DNA of 64,000 nt, from positions 1 through 64,000 of the forward strand of contig CAYVQE010000010.1 in NCBI GenBank assembly GCA_964454005.1. The letters run 5' to 3'. Position numbers and translations under genes: made by a program. A model generated the notes under the pieces. That model saw only the letters and a list, made by a program, of their open reading frames with translations, had not been told where the DNA came from and searched no databases. The stretch is from CAYVQE01 sp964454005 (lineage in GTDB: Bacteria; Myxococcota; B64-G9). Position 1 is the stretch's first letter, and each line of letters opens with the position of its first letter. Below are positions 54,357 to 62,014 of this stretch, in pieces.

Positions 54357-55487
54357 ATGTCGGATCCGCGCAAGCTCGAGCTGTTGGCCGGACAGGCGGC
54401 TTTCGATCTGTCGTGCGCCTGCGGGCTGGAGCCCAGCCGGCGGCGGGCGGCCGGGGAGCGCTGGGTGGTGCCCATCGCCCTGCCCGACGGCCGGCGGCTG
54501 CGCACGCTGAAGGTGCTGCTCGACAACCGCTGTCCCAACGATTGCGCCTACTGCGCCCAGCGGGCCGCGGCCGGCGGGCGGCGGGCGCACTTTCGGCCCG
54601 AGGAGCTGGCCCGGCTGGCCGCCGAGATGGTGCGCGCCGGGCGCATCGAGGCGCTGTTTCTGTCCTCGGGGCTGGGGCCGGACCCGCGGCGCACCATGGA
54701 TGCCATGTTGGCCACGGTCGAGATCCTGCGCCGGCGCCACGGCCACCGGGGCTTCATCCACCTCAAGGTGCTGCCCGGCGCCCAGCGGGCCCAGATCGAA
54801 CGCGCCGCCCAACTCGCCCAGCGGCTGTCGATCAACCTGGAGGTGCCGGCCCAGCGCCACATGCGCGCGCTCAGCCGGCGCAAGGATCTGGACGGCGACA
54901 TCCGCCGGCGGCTCGCCTGGATCGCGGCCGCGGTGGCCGACCCGCGCAGCCGGGCCCGGGGCCATACCACCCAGTTCGTGGTCGGCGCGGCCGGCGAACG
55001 CGATCGCGACATCGTGCGTGCCGCCGGTGCGCTGTACCGCGACCAGGGCCTGAGCCGGGCCTACTACTCCAAGTTCCAGCCGCTGGCCGATACCCCGCTG
55101 GCGCAGCAGGCCCCGGTGCCCTTCATGCGCGAGCACCGGCTGTACCAGGCCGACTTCCTGATGCGCTGCTACGGCTTCGGCGCCGAGGAGATCCCCTTCG
55201 GCCCGGAGGGCGATCTCGACCTGGACCAGGATCCCAAGGCCCGCTGGGCCGCGCTGCACCCGGAGCGCTTCCCGCTGGAGGTCAACCGGGCCGCGCCGGC
55301 GGCGCTGCTGCGGGTGCCCGGCCTCGGCCCGACCGCGGTGCGGCGCATCGTCGCCGCCCGGCGGCGGGACAAGCTGCGCCGGCCCGAGGAGCTGACCCGG
55401 CTGGGCGCACGGCTGCGCGCCGCCGCCGGCCACCTGCTGCTCGACGGCCGGCTGGCCAGCAGCTGGGGCCAGCAAAGGCTGTTCTGA
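54357..55487 (+). CDS. Radical SAM protein of putative DNA modification/repair type with HhH
   Basis: 376 residues. The radical SAM cluster is C59-x3-C63-x2-C66 in DNRCPNDCAYCAQR. RIEALFLSSGLG, IHLKVLPGAQ and RLSINLEVP match the family known as rSAM linked to a UDG-like protein. A helix-hairpin-helix (RVPGLGPTAVRRIVAARR) lies at the C-terminus. In many genomes the gene adjoins a uracil-DNA-glycosylase-like partner; none is next to it here. Substrate unknown. Confidence 0.88.
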   Translation: MSDPRKLELLAGQAAFDLSCACGLEPSRRRAAGERWVVPIALPDGRRLRTLKVLLDNRCPNDCAYCAQRAAAGGRRAHFRPEELARLAAEMVRAGRIEALFLSSGLGPDPRRTMDAMLATVEILRRRHGHRGFIHLKVLPGAQRAQIERAAQLAQRLSINLEVPAQRHMRALSRRKDLDGDIRRRLAWIAAAVADPRSRARGHTTQFVVGAAGERDRDIVRAAGALYRDQGLSRAYYSKFQPLADTPLAQQAPVPFMREHRLYQADFLMRCYGFGAEEIPFGPEGDLDLDQDPKARWAALHPERFPLEVNRAAPAALLRVPGLGPTAVRRIVAARRRDKLRRPEELTRLGARLRAAAGHLLLDGRLASSWGQQRLF

Positions 55488-55733
55488 CGACCATCGCTTC
55501 TGGGAACCAGGCGCGGTCGAGCTCGAACCGGCGGCGCTTGCGTGAGGGGATGAACCCCTCCCCTACGGATTCGACACGCTTACGTCCCGGCTGCGGCCGG
55601 GACCGTGATCAGTAGTGTTCGGGGTGTTTCTGATTCCGGCTGTGGCTGCCATGGCGGCTTGGTTGGAACGCTCGCGCAGCGGCAAGCGAACGGAACCGTT
55701 CGCTGTCACCAGGCGGCGACTGCTCGCAGTGCA
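55488..55733. other. Gap with GC hairpin, flank of TA cassette
   Basis: 246 bp. Contains GTCCCGGC-tgcg-GCCGGGAC, an 8-bp perfect hairpin at 55584-55603. No gene is recognised. Confidence 0.5.
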
Positions 55734-55946
55734 TTACCGCTGCGGATCAGCCGGATCGAACGAGTCGCCTCGATCGGAAGAATCGGTGGCGGTGCTGCCA
55801 GGACCCGGCTCCCGGCGCAGTCGATCCGCAAACCGCTCCTGGTACTCCAAGTAGTAGTCGATCAGGCGTCGTGGCTCATTGCCGTGCTCACGAGAGATCG
55901 CCTCTCGTGCGTGGCGGGTGGCCTCTAGCCCGCGATCAGTGCTCAT
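55734..55946 (-). CDS. Probable antitoxin partner of the PIN toxin
   Basis: 70 residues, acidic/basic and helical (EATRHAREAISREHGNEPRR, LIDYYLEYQERFADRLRR). It starts inside the end of the PIN gene (11-base overlap), the usual coupling for TA pairs. No DNA-binding motif is evident. Antitoxin role inferred from size and position. Confidence 0.65.
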   Translation of the reverse strand: MSTDRGLEATRHAREAISREHGNEPRRLIDYYLEYQERFADRLRREPGPGSTATDSSDRGDSFDPADPQR

Positions 55947-56418
55947 CGTCTCTCTCCTGCAACTCGAGTGGGGTCACCAAGTCCGGACTGTACAGCCCCA
56001 ACAATGTGTTGACCCTCCGGATATGCCCAAACTTATTGGCATTCGCAAGATGCCTGCAGTTCCAGGTGACCAGGAAATCGCAGCGGTGATACGAGGCCAG
56101 CGCCAGGTGGAGAGCATCACCAGCGGGGTCTGCGGGCATGACCCGGCGGGCGATATAGGTCTCGACGATGTCGACCACCGGTTCCTCGATCGCGAGGAGC
56201 GGGAGTCGGCTGACCAAATCGAGACATTCCTTTCGCCGCGGGTAGTCGCCGCGCTCCAACTCATCGAGGACCGCAGGGCTCGTCACCAAGTCATGCCGTT
56301 CAATGGCCGCCTTCCACCAGGCTCGGGTCCAGTCGCGACGGGCGATCATGTCCGGTTCGGTGCGCACTTCGTGGTAGAAGCTCGGAACACTTGTCTCGAT
56401 GTAAACCATGGGCTTCAT
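55936..56418 (-). CDS. PIN-domain toxin-like protein
   Basis: 160 residues from ATG 56418; MVYIETS at 56409 is an alternative. PIN signature VYIETSVPSFYHEVRTEPD at the N-terminus, later acidic residues in PADPAGDALHLALA and the C-terminal core (FLVTWNCRHLANA). This is the toxin-first arrangement, with the small partner downstream. Base composition is lower in GC than its neighbours, consistent with transfer. Confidence 0.8.
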   Translation of the reverse strand: MKPMVYIETSVPSFYHEVRTEPDMIARRDWTRAWWKAAIERHDLVTSPAVLDELERGDYPRRKECLDLVSRLPLLAIEEPVVDIVETYIARRVMPADPAGDALHLALASYHRCDFLVTWNCRHLANANKFGHIRRVNTLLGLYSPDLVTPLELQERDDEH

Positions 56419-56504
56419 CTTGTTGATATTAGCGTTGCGCGTATTGCTGCACAAGAGGCTCTGAGGACTCGATGCGCCGCCGTCCCGGCTGCGGCCGGAA
56501 TTTC

Positions 56505-57230
56505 TCAGGCGCGGTCGCGGTCGAGTTCGAACTGACGGAAGTGGAGGAAGGCGGGCAGCACGGCCAGGGCGCTGAGCAGGTGCCAGACCACGTGGCCGTG
56601 CCAGAAGGCGTTGTCCGGCTGGCACCAGATGCGGTTGACGTCGAGCAGGCTGAACCCCTCGGCCAGCGCCAGCAGCACCACCGCGACGGCGAACCAGCGC
56701 ACCCGGTGGCGCGGTGGCCGGGCGCGGCGCCACAGCGCGATCTCGAAGGCGATCAGCAGCAAGGCCAGCCCGGCGATAAGCAGCTGGAACGGAAAGTCCA
56801 GCCGGTAGAGGCCCCAGACCAGGATCGACATGCCGACGACGAAGAGCCAGTAGAACAGCCGCCCGCCGCCGCGGCCCAGCCAGCCGCAGCGGCGCAGATC
56901 GATGGCCAGCATCAGACCCACCCAGAAGAACATGCCGACGAAGTCGAGCAGCTGGCCCGGGAAGATGTTGGACATGTGGTAGAGCAGGCTGAAAGTCCCC
57001 ATGATGGCCGCAGTCGGGGCGAACCAGGCCACGGTGGGGTTGCGCCGGCGCAGCCACAGCGCGAAGCACACCCCGGCCACGACCAGATAGGCCAGGTTGG
57101 ACCAGGTATTGGCCGGCTCCGAGACCAGCGCGCAGACGGTGGGCTCGCACCACTTGATGTTGGGCGGGCCGAAGCGCTCGGCCCAGTCGTGCCAGAAGCA
57201 GCCCGCTGGATGGGGGTTGATCGCGTTCAT
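56505..57230 (-). CDS. Ceramidase/CREST-family membrane hydrolase
   Basis: 241 residues from ATG 57230. Seven membrane helices with the family's conserved residues: WCEPTVCALVSEPANTWSNL at the start, SLLYHMSN, DFVGMFF, and the paired His in HGHVVWHLLSA near the end, which bind zinc in alkaline ceramidases. Bacterial members are uncharacterised. An amide hydrolase acting on sphingolipids or related lipids is inferred. Confidence 0.85.
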   Translation of the reverse strand: MNAINPHPAGCFWHDWAERFGPPNIKWCEPTVCALVSEPANTWSNLAYLVVAGVCFALWLRRRNPTVAWFAPTAAIMGTFSLLYHMSNIFPGQLLDFVGMFFWVGLMLAIDLRRCGWLGRGGGRLFYWLFVVGMSILVWGLYRLDFPFQLLIAGLALLLIAFEIALWRRARPPRHRVRWFAVAVVLLALAEGFSLLDVNRIWCQPDNAFWHGHVVWHLLSALAVLPAFLHFRQFELDRDRA

Positions 57231-57413
57231 GGCCCCGCAGTCTATGCCGCCGCGGCGACCGGCGCAATCCACCGGCGCCCGCCGCCGGCCGAAATGCTGA
57301 ACGCGGTCGAACGCTGGAGAACTTCAGCGCAATGAGGTATCAAACAACTGGCATACCGAATGCATACCGCCGGCGCAGCCGATGATCGCGAATCCGCGAA
57401 GGAGGAAGCTGCC

Positions 57414-60221
57414 ATGCGACGTGGAATGCCCCTGATACTGGCCGGGCTGTGCCTGCTGCTCGCGGCCGCAGCCTACTGGCTGTGGGCCAGCGACACCCCG
57501 GCCCCGGTGGAGCCGGCCGCCGTGGCCCCCGCGGCAAAGCCGGACAGCGATCCCGAAGCGCCGGCCGCAGCGGTAAAGCCGAAGCCGCGGCGGCGGCCGG
57601 CCCGGGCGGTGCTGCCCGAGCCGCGCCAGCAGGCCGAGCCCGAGGGCAGGCTGCGGCTGGAGGGCCAGGTGCTCGACCGCGGCGACCTGCCGGTGGCCGA
57701 CGCCCGGGTGGCCATCGACACCGAGCCGCAGCGCACCACGCGCACCGGCCGCGACGGCAGCTTCCACTTCGACCGGGCGATCGGCCGGCGCTACCGGCTG
57801 ACCGCGCGCAAGGCCGAGCGGGTGGGCGGGCCGGTGCAGCACCAGCTCAGCGCGGAGTCGGATCCGGTCATCCTGCGCCTGCGCCTCGGCGCGGTGCTGG
57901 CGGTGCAGGTGGTCGCGGCCGGCAGCGGCGAGCCGGTGGCCGGGGCGGTGGTCGAGCTGCGCGGCGACCAGCGGCTGGTGACCAGCAGCGGGGCCGAGGG
58001 CCGGGCGCGGTTCGTCGGCGTGGCCGGCGGCGGCGCCGTGCTGCACGCGGCCGCGGCCGGCCACGCACCGGCCCAGCAGCTGGTGGCCGTGCCCGACGGG
58101 GCGGTGGACGAGCCGGTGCAGGTGCGCATCGCCCTCGAGCGCGGCGCGCCGGTGCGCGGCCGGGTGGTGGACAGCCAGGGTGCTGCAGTGGCCGGCGCCA
58201 GGGTGGTGGCGGTCGACACCGGCGCCCTGCTCGATCTGCAGGACGCGGAGCACGACGGGGCGGCCAGCGACGCCGAGGGTCGCTTCGAGCTGCCGGCGGT
58301 GGCCGCCGGCAGCTACCGGGCGCTGGCCACCGCCGCGGGCCACCCGCGCTCGAGCTCCGCGCCCTTCAGCAGCGACGGCCAGCGGCCGGTGACCGGAATC
58401 GAGGTCGTGCTGGCCGATGGCGGCACCATCGCCGGCCGGGTGGTCGGCCGCGGCGGCCGGCCGGCTGCCTGGGCCCGGGTGCGCGTCGGGCCGGCCGGCG
58501 ATGCCATCCGCCCGGGCGTGCTCGGCGGCCTGGGCCGGCGTACGGCCACCGCCGACGCCGACGGCGCCTTCCGCATCGAGGGCCTCGAGCGCACCGAGCT
58601 CGAGGTGCTGGCGGTGGGCGAGCGGGCCAGCAGCGAGCCGCTGCCCGTCGATCTGCGCACAAGCCCCACGGCCGAGGATCTGGAGCTGCGGCTGGTGGTC
58701 GACGGCCGCATCGCCGGTCGCGTGGTCGACGGCCGCGGCCAGCCGGTGGCCGAGGTGACCGTCAGCGCCGCGGCCGACATCTGGGCCCAGGGCCTCGACA
58801 GCGCGGCCAGCTTGCGCGGCCGCGCCAGCGACCTGACCGACGGCGGCGGCAACTTCGCGCTCGAGGGCCTGCCCGAGGGCCGCTACCGGCTGCGGGCCAG
58901 CCGTTCGGCCGGCGCCTTCGTCCAGCACTTCCGGCCCGGGGTGGCTGCCCGCACCGGCGACGAGGACGTGGAGCTGGTGCTCGAGCGCGAGGGGGCCCTG
59001 CGCGGCCGGGTGGTGTTCGCCGGCGGCGGCAGCCCGCGGCGCTTCAGCGTGGCCGTGGGCGGTCCGCCGGGCGTGCCCTTCGCCAGCGGCGACGGCGGCT
59101 TCGAGCTGCCCGAGGTGCCGCCGGGCGAGTACACCATCAGCGTCCACGGCGATGCCTTCGCCGACGTCGATCTCGACGGCGTCGAGGTGCAGGCCGAGCA
59201 GGTGACCGACCTGGGCACCATCGAGGTCCAGCCCGGGCGCACCATCGCCGGCCGGGTGGTCGACGGCCGGGGCGAGCCGGTGGCCGAGGCCAGCGTGATG
59301 CTGGCCAACCGCCTGATCGGCGACGGCAGCCGGGCGGCCACCGAGCTGGGCGCGGCAGCCGCCCAACAGATGGGTCTGCGGCGCACGCGCAGCGGACCCG
59401 ACGGCCGCTTCCGCATCGGCGGCATCGACGATCAGTCCCAGATCGCGGTGGCCGAACACGAGCAGCTGGGCCGCTCGCTGCCGGTGCAGGTGCCGGCCGG
59501 GGCGGCCACCCCGGAGCTGGAGCTGGTGATCGAGGGCTTCGCCAGCCTGTCCGGCCGCATCAGCAGCGGCGGCCAGCCGGCGGCCGGGGCCCTGGTCTCG
59601 GCCAGCGCCACCGGCCAGGCCGAGCAGGCGGTGGTGGTCCACGCCGGCGACGACGGCCGCTACCGCATCGACAAGCTGCCCGCCGGCGAGCACCGCGTGT
59701 CGGCCAATCTGGTCGACAAGACCAGCCTGGGCGGCCACGGCGAGGCGCGCATGATCACGCTGCGCGCCGGCGAGCAGCAGCAACTGGACATCGACATCCC
59801 CAAGGGCCAGGTGGAGCTGACCGTGCAGGTGCGCGGCGTCGAGGGTGCGCCCATCGACTCCGCCCAGATCTCCCTGATCCCCGGCCAGGTCGACATCGCG
59901 GTCGCCGCCGAGCTGAACCAGATGGCCGCCTCCAGCGGCGGCAGCCTGATCAGCGGCTTCTGGCTGCCCCAGAAGGCGGCCGTGCTGGCCGACCTCCAGC
60001 CCGGCGGCTACAGCCTGTGCGTCATCCCCATCAACGGCGACATGAACGACCCGGCCTTCCTCATGAAGCTGCAAAAGCACCGGCACAGTTTGCAGGTGCA
60101 CTGCCAGCCGCTGCAGATCGCGGCCAGCCCGGTCGAGCAGAGCCACACCGCGGTGGTCCCGCCCATGGCGCCCTTCCCCGAAGAACCGGCCCCGACCGAC
60201 GGCGGCAGCGCCGCGCCCTGA
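57414..60221 (+). CDS. Membrane-anchored protein with tandem carboxypeptidase-regulatory-like domains
   Basis: 935 residues from ATG 57414, with AAGGAGG upstream. One N-terminal helix (MPLILAGLCLLLAAAAYWLW) then a Pro/Ala linker. The rest is seven or eight repeats of the type G-x-V-x-D-x-x-G-x-P-V-A-x-A-x-V ... D-G-x-F-x-x-x-x-L-x-x-G-x-Y (GRVVDGRGEPVAEASVMLAN, DGRYRIDKLPAGEHRV), transthyretin-like beta domains found in peptidases and surface proteins. No catalytic domain. The last 86 bases of coding sequence before the stop recur at the right edge of the window. Confidence 0.88.
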   Translation: MRRGMPLILAGLCLLLAAAAYWLWASDTPAPVEPAAVAPAAKPDSDPEAPAAAVKPKPRRRPARAVLPEPRQQAEPEGRLRLEGQVLDRGDLPVADARVAIDTEPQRTTRTGRDGSFHFDRAIGRRYRLTARKAERVGGPVQHQLSAESDPVILRLRLGAVLAVQVVAAGSGEPVAGAVVELRGDQRLVTSSGAEGRARFVGVAGGGAVLHAAAAGHAPAQQLVAVPDGAVDEPVQVRIALERGAPVRGRVVDSQGAAVAGARVVAVDTGALLDLQDAEHDGAASDAEGRFELPAVAAGSYRALATAAGHPRSSSAPFSSDGQRPVTGIEVVLADGGTIAGRVVGRGGRPAAWARVRVGPAGDAIRPGVLGGLGRRTATADADGAFRIEGLERTELEVLAVGERASSEPLPVDLRTSPTAEDLELRLVVDGRIAGRVVDGRGQPVAEVTVSAAADIWAQGLDSAASLRGRASDLTDGGGNFALEGLPEGRYRLRASRSAGAFVQHFRPGVAARTGDEDVELVLEREGALRGRVVFAGGGSPRRFSVAVGGPPGVPFASGDGGFELPEVPPGEYTISVHGDAFADVDLDGVEVQAEQVTDLGTIEVQPGRTIAGRVVDGRGEPVAEASVMLANRLIGDGSRAATELGAAAAQQMGLRRTRSGPDGRFRIGGIDDQSQIAVAEHEQLGRSLPVQVPAGAATPELELVIEGFASLSGRISSGGQPAAGALVSASATGQAEQAVVVHAGDDGRYRIDKLPAGEHRVSANLVDKTSLGGHGEARMITLRAGEQQQLDIDIPKGQVELTVQVRGVEGAPIDSAQISLIPGQVDIAVAAELNQMAASSGGSLISGFWLPQKAAVLADLQPGGYSLCVIPINGDMNDPAFLMKLQKHRHSLQVHCQPLQIAASPVEQSHTAVVPPMAPFPEEPAPTDGGSAAP
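60134..60219 (+). repeat. 86-bp direct repeat, left copy
   Basis: Positions 60134-60219 are identical to 63915-64000. This copy is the 3' end of the carboxypeptidase-regulatory-repeat gene, ending one base into its stop codon. The spacing is 3781 bp. Confidence 0.9.
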
Positions 60222-60280
60222 TACGCACCGGGGTCAGCCGGCTGGCCGCGTGCGCCGGGCAGACGTTCGGGCTCCGACGT

Positions 60281-60486
60281 CTACGCGCCGGACAGCTGGT
60301 GCGGCGGGGCACCGCCGGTGGGCAGGCCCGCATCCTCGACGATCTCCTCGACGGCCAGCAGGCTCAGCGTCTCGCCGTGGAGTTCCACCAGGTTGGTCGA
60401 GACCCGCAGCCGGTGCTCGCCGTGCGCGTCGCCGCCGCCGAAGGTGGCGCTGGTCTCGACCTGGCGCTGGGCCTGGCCGCTTTGGA
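60281..60486 (-). pseudogene. Gene fragment, possibly PAS-like C-terminus
   Basis: The minus-strand frame ends at a TAG (60281-60283) and reads ATFGGGDAHGEHRLRVSTNL, VELHGETLSLLAVEEIVEDA and GLPTGGAPPHQLSGA. The strand pattern L-x-V-x-x-x-x-x-x-x-G-x-x-L-x-L-L-x-x-x-x-I resembles the end of a PAS domain. No start or upstream gene matches. The complementary plus-strand frame is also open, so the call is weak. Confidence 0.3.
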
Positions 60487-60510
60487 AGGTGCGCCTCCGG
60501 GGCAGCGCCG

Positions 60511-60714
60511 CTGGAGCCGCGCGGCCAGGTATTGCTGGGCTTCGTCATGGGGGCGTTGCGGCGGCCGGACGCGATGGACCCGGCCGGCCTGGAGGCGCTG
60601 CGCGCCCAGGGCTTCGCCGACGCGGACGTGATCGAGGCCTGCTTTTTCGACGCCGACCTGATCGGCAAGGCCCGTTTGGTCAGGGCCTTCGGGGTCGAGT
60701 CACTGCGGGCCTGA
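60511..60714 (+). pseudogene. C-terminal fragment of carboxymuconolactone-decarboxylase/AhpD-like protein
   Basis: 67 codons ending in TGA read LEPRGQVLLGFVMGALRRPD, AMDPAGLEALRAQGFADADV, IEACFFDADLIGKARLVRAF and GVESLRA. The order (helix, P-x-A-x-x-x-x-D-x-x-x-L-R-x-x-G-F-x-D-x-x-I, then a helix ending in F-G-V-E) matches the end of peroxidase-related CMD proteins. The catalytic C-x-x-C part is missing. Confidence 0.45.
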
Positions 60715-60968
60715 GCGTCAGGACCGGCCCCAAAAAATTCGACACTTGGCACGGCTCCGAAAACGCAGACGGAGCAACTGTGTCTGATTATTCGATACAC
60801 CATGCCCGGTTTCCGGACACCCCCGCTTGAAAACGCCACACCCCAAAACCTCAACTTTTCAGATGGTTACTTAGAAGGCCAGCTTTGGCCCGTCGGTTGC
60901 GTTGGGCCGGACCCAGCGATTACGCGGTCGACGAGGTCGCCAACCTAACCCTTTTGAAGGAGGGAAGC
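60715..60968. other. Lower-GC non-coding stretch
   Basis: 254 bp of markedly lower GC (runs such as ccccaaaaaattcgac and ctcaacttttcagatgg). No gene is recognised. The AAGGAGGG ribosome binding site of the next gene lies at its right end. Confidence 0.5.
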
Positions 60969-61901
60969 ATGTCTCTGTACAAGTTCAAGATGCTGGCCAC
61001 TCTGTTGTGCTTCCCGTTCATCTTCGCAACCCAGACCTCGGCCAGCGCCGCCGAGCGCATGACATTGGAAGACTTGGCTGCCGCCAAGCGCGAGTTGGAT
61101 CGCGAGTCCAACGCCCGGGCCATCGCTAAGGCATTCCATGACTGTCTCCACGATCCCGAGTTGGCCGCGATCATCACCTCGGCCTTCGAGACCCAGATCT
61201 ACTCCAACCGGCCGCTGGCTTTCGTCAACGGCTACTGGGCCAAGCCCATCAATCTGTCGGCCATCTACGCCGATAGGGACATCAACCTCGTCCTACAGCA
61301 ACTCTTGTCCGACAACCCCAGCGCCCTGCAGGCCCTGGCCGACGCAGTGGCCGCCGTCGAGGACGGCCAGATCATTGACCCCGCAGTGGGCGCGGGCCTG
61401 GTTTTCATCCCCCATGATGTGGCTGCGGATGAGGCCATGACGGACCTGATCGGACTGACGGAGTCAATCGCTGGCGGCGCTTTCCTGGATGACTTGCAGG
61501 GAATCAGGGAGATGGGCGCCAACGACTTCATCGTCGGGCTCATCATTGGTGTTGGCGCTTCTCTGATAGCCGGAGCCATCCTCGATAGCTGCGAGGACGA
61601 CCCGACAGATCCTCATGCTGATATCGATGGGGATGGGAAGGAGAACTGGATCGACGGCGATGATGACGGTGATGGCACGGCTGATCATGAGGACGGCTAT
61701 CAATACGACGATGAGCAGAGCATCACCCATTGCCCTCCGCCCGGGTTGTGCTTTTCGACCAACGGCCTGGTTGGCTCGTCGGCCGAGGCCGTGATGGATG
61801 TGACCACCCAGACATGGGTCGACGTCATGGAGACGCAGGATATCATGTCGATCGAGCCTCGTTCTGGCGTCGGAATGCTCCTGGCATTCCCTGGGCTTTG
61901 A
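60969..61901 (+). CDS. Exported protein with Ca-binding thrombospondin type 3-like repeat
   Basis: 310 residues from ATG 60969. Signal peptide to TSASAAE. A helical domain follows (residues 30-180), then a hydrophobic helix (FIVGLIIGVGASLIAGAIL) and an Asp-rich D-x-D-G-D-G repeat (DIDGDGKENWIDGDDDGDGT) as in calcium-binding TSP3 segments, and a 50-residue tail. Codon third positions carry more A/T than in neighbouring genes, suggesting recent arrival. Its stop overlaps an ATG of the next frame. Confidence 0.75.
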   Translation: MSLYKFKMLATLLCFPFIFATQTSASAAERMTLEDLAAAKRELDRESNARAIAKAFHDCLHDPELAAIITSAFETQIYSNRPLAFVNGYWAKPINLSAIYADRDINLVLQQLLSDNPSALQALADAVAAVEDGQIIDPAVGAGLVFIPHDVAADEAMTDLIGLTESIAGGAFLDDLQGIREMGANDFIVGLIIGVGASLIAGAILDSCEDDPTDPHADIDGDGKENWIDGDDDGDGTADHEDGYQYDDEQSITHCPPPGLCFSTNGLVGSSAEAVMDVTTQTWVDVMETQDIMSIEPRSGVGMLLAFPGL

Positions 61902-62014
61902 TGGTCAAACCACAGTTTCAGCTGGTCAGCCGGGCGATGTCCGGCTGGCCGGTTGTTTGCTTGTTTGGGTGTTTGGGCTGTGTATCATCTCAGTCTGTTG
62001 AATCCGGGGGCAAA

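Larger units (their letters stand above)
55583..56498. repeat. 18-bp direct repeats flanking PIN toxin-antitoxin cassette
   Basis: cgtcccggctgcggccgg occurs at 55583-55600 and 56481-56498, one on each side of the two-gene TA module. Only the left copy continues into the full hairpin. Confidence 0.6.

Noticed and set aside
55500..55530. Similarity between this stretch and the 3' end of the ceramidase-like gene (both read R-x-F-E-L-D-R)
   Set aside because: Too short and too close to common codon patterns to call a duplicated fragment.
57350..57380. Repeated GCATACCG motif and its resemblance to the palindrome at 49947
   Set aside because: Only 8 bases long; could be chance, and no regulator links the two sites.
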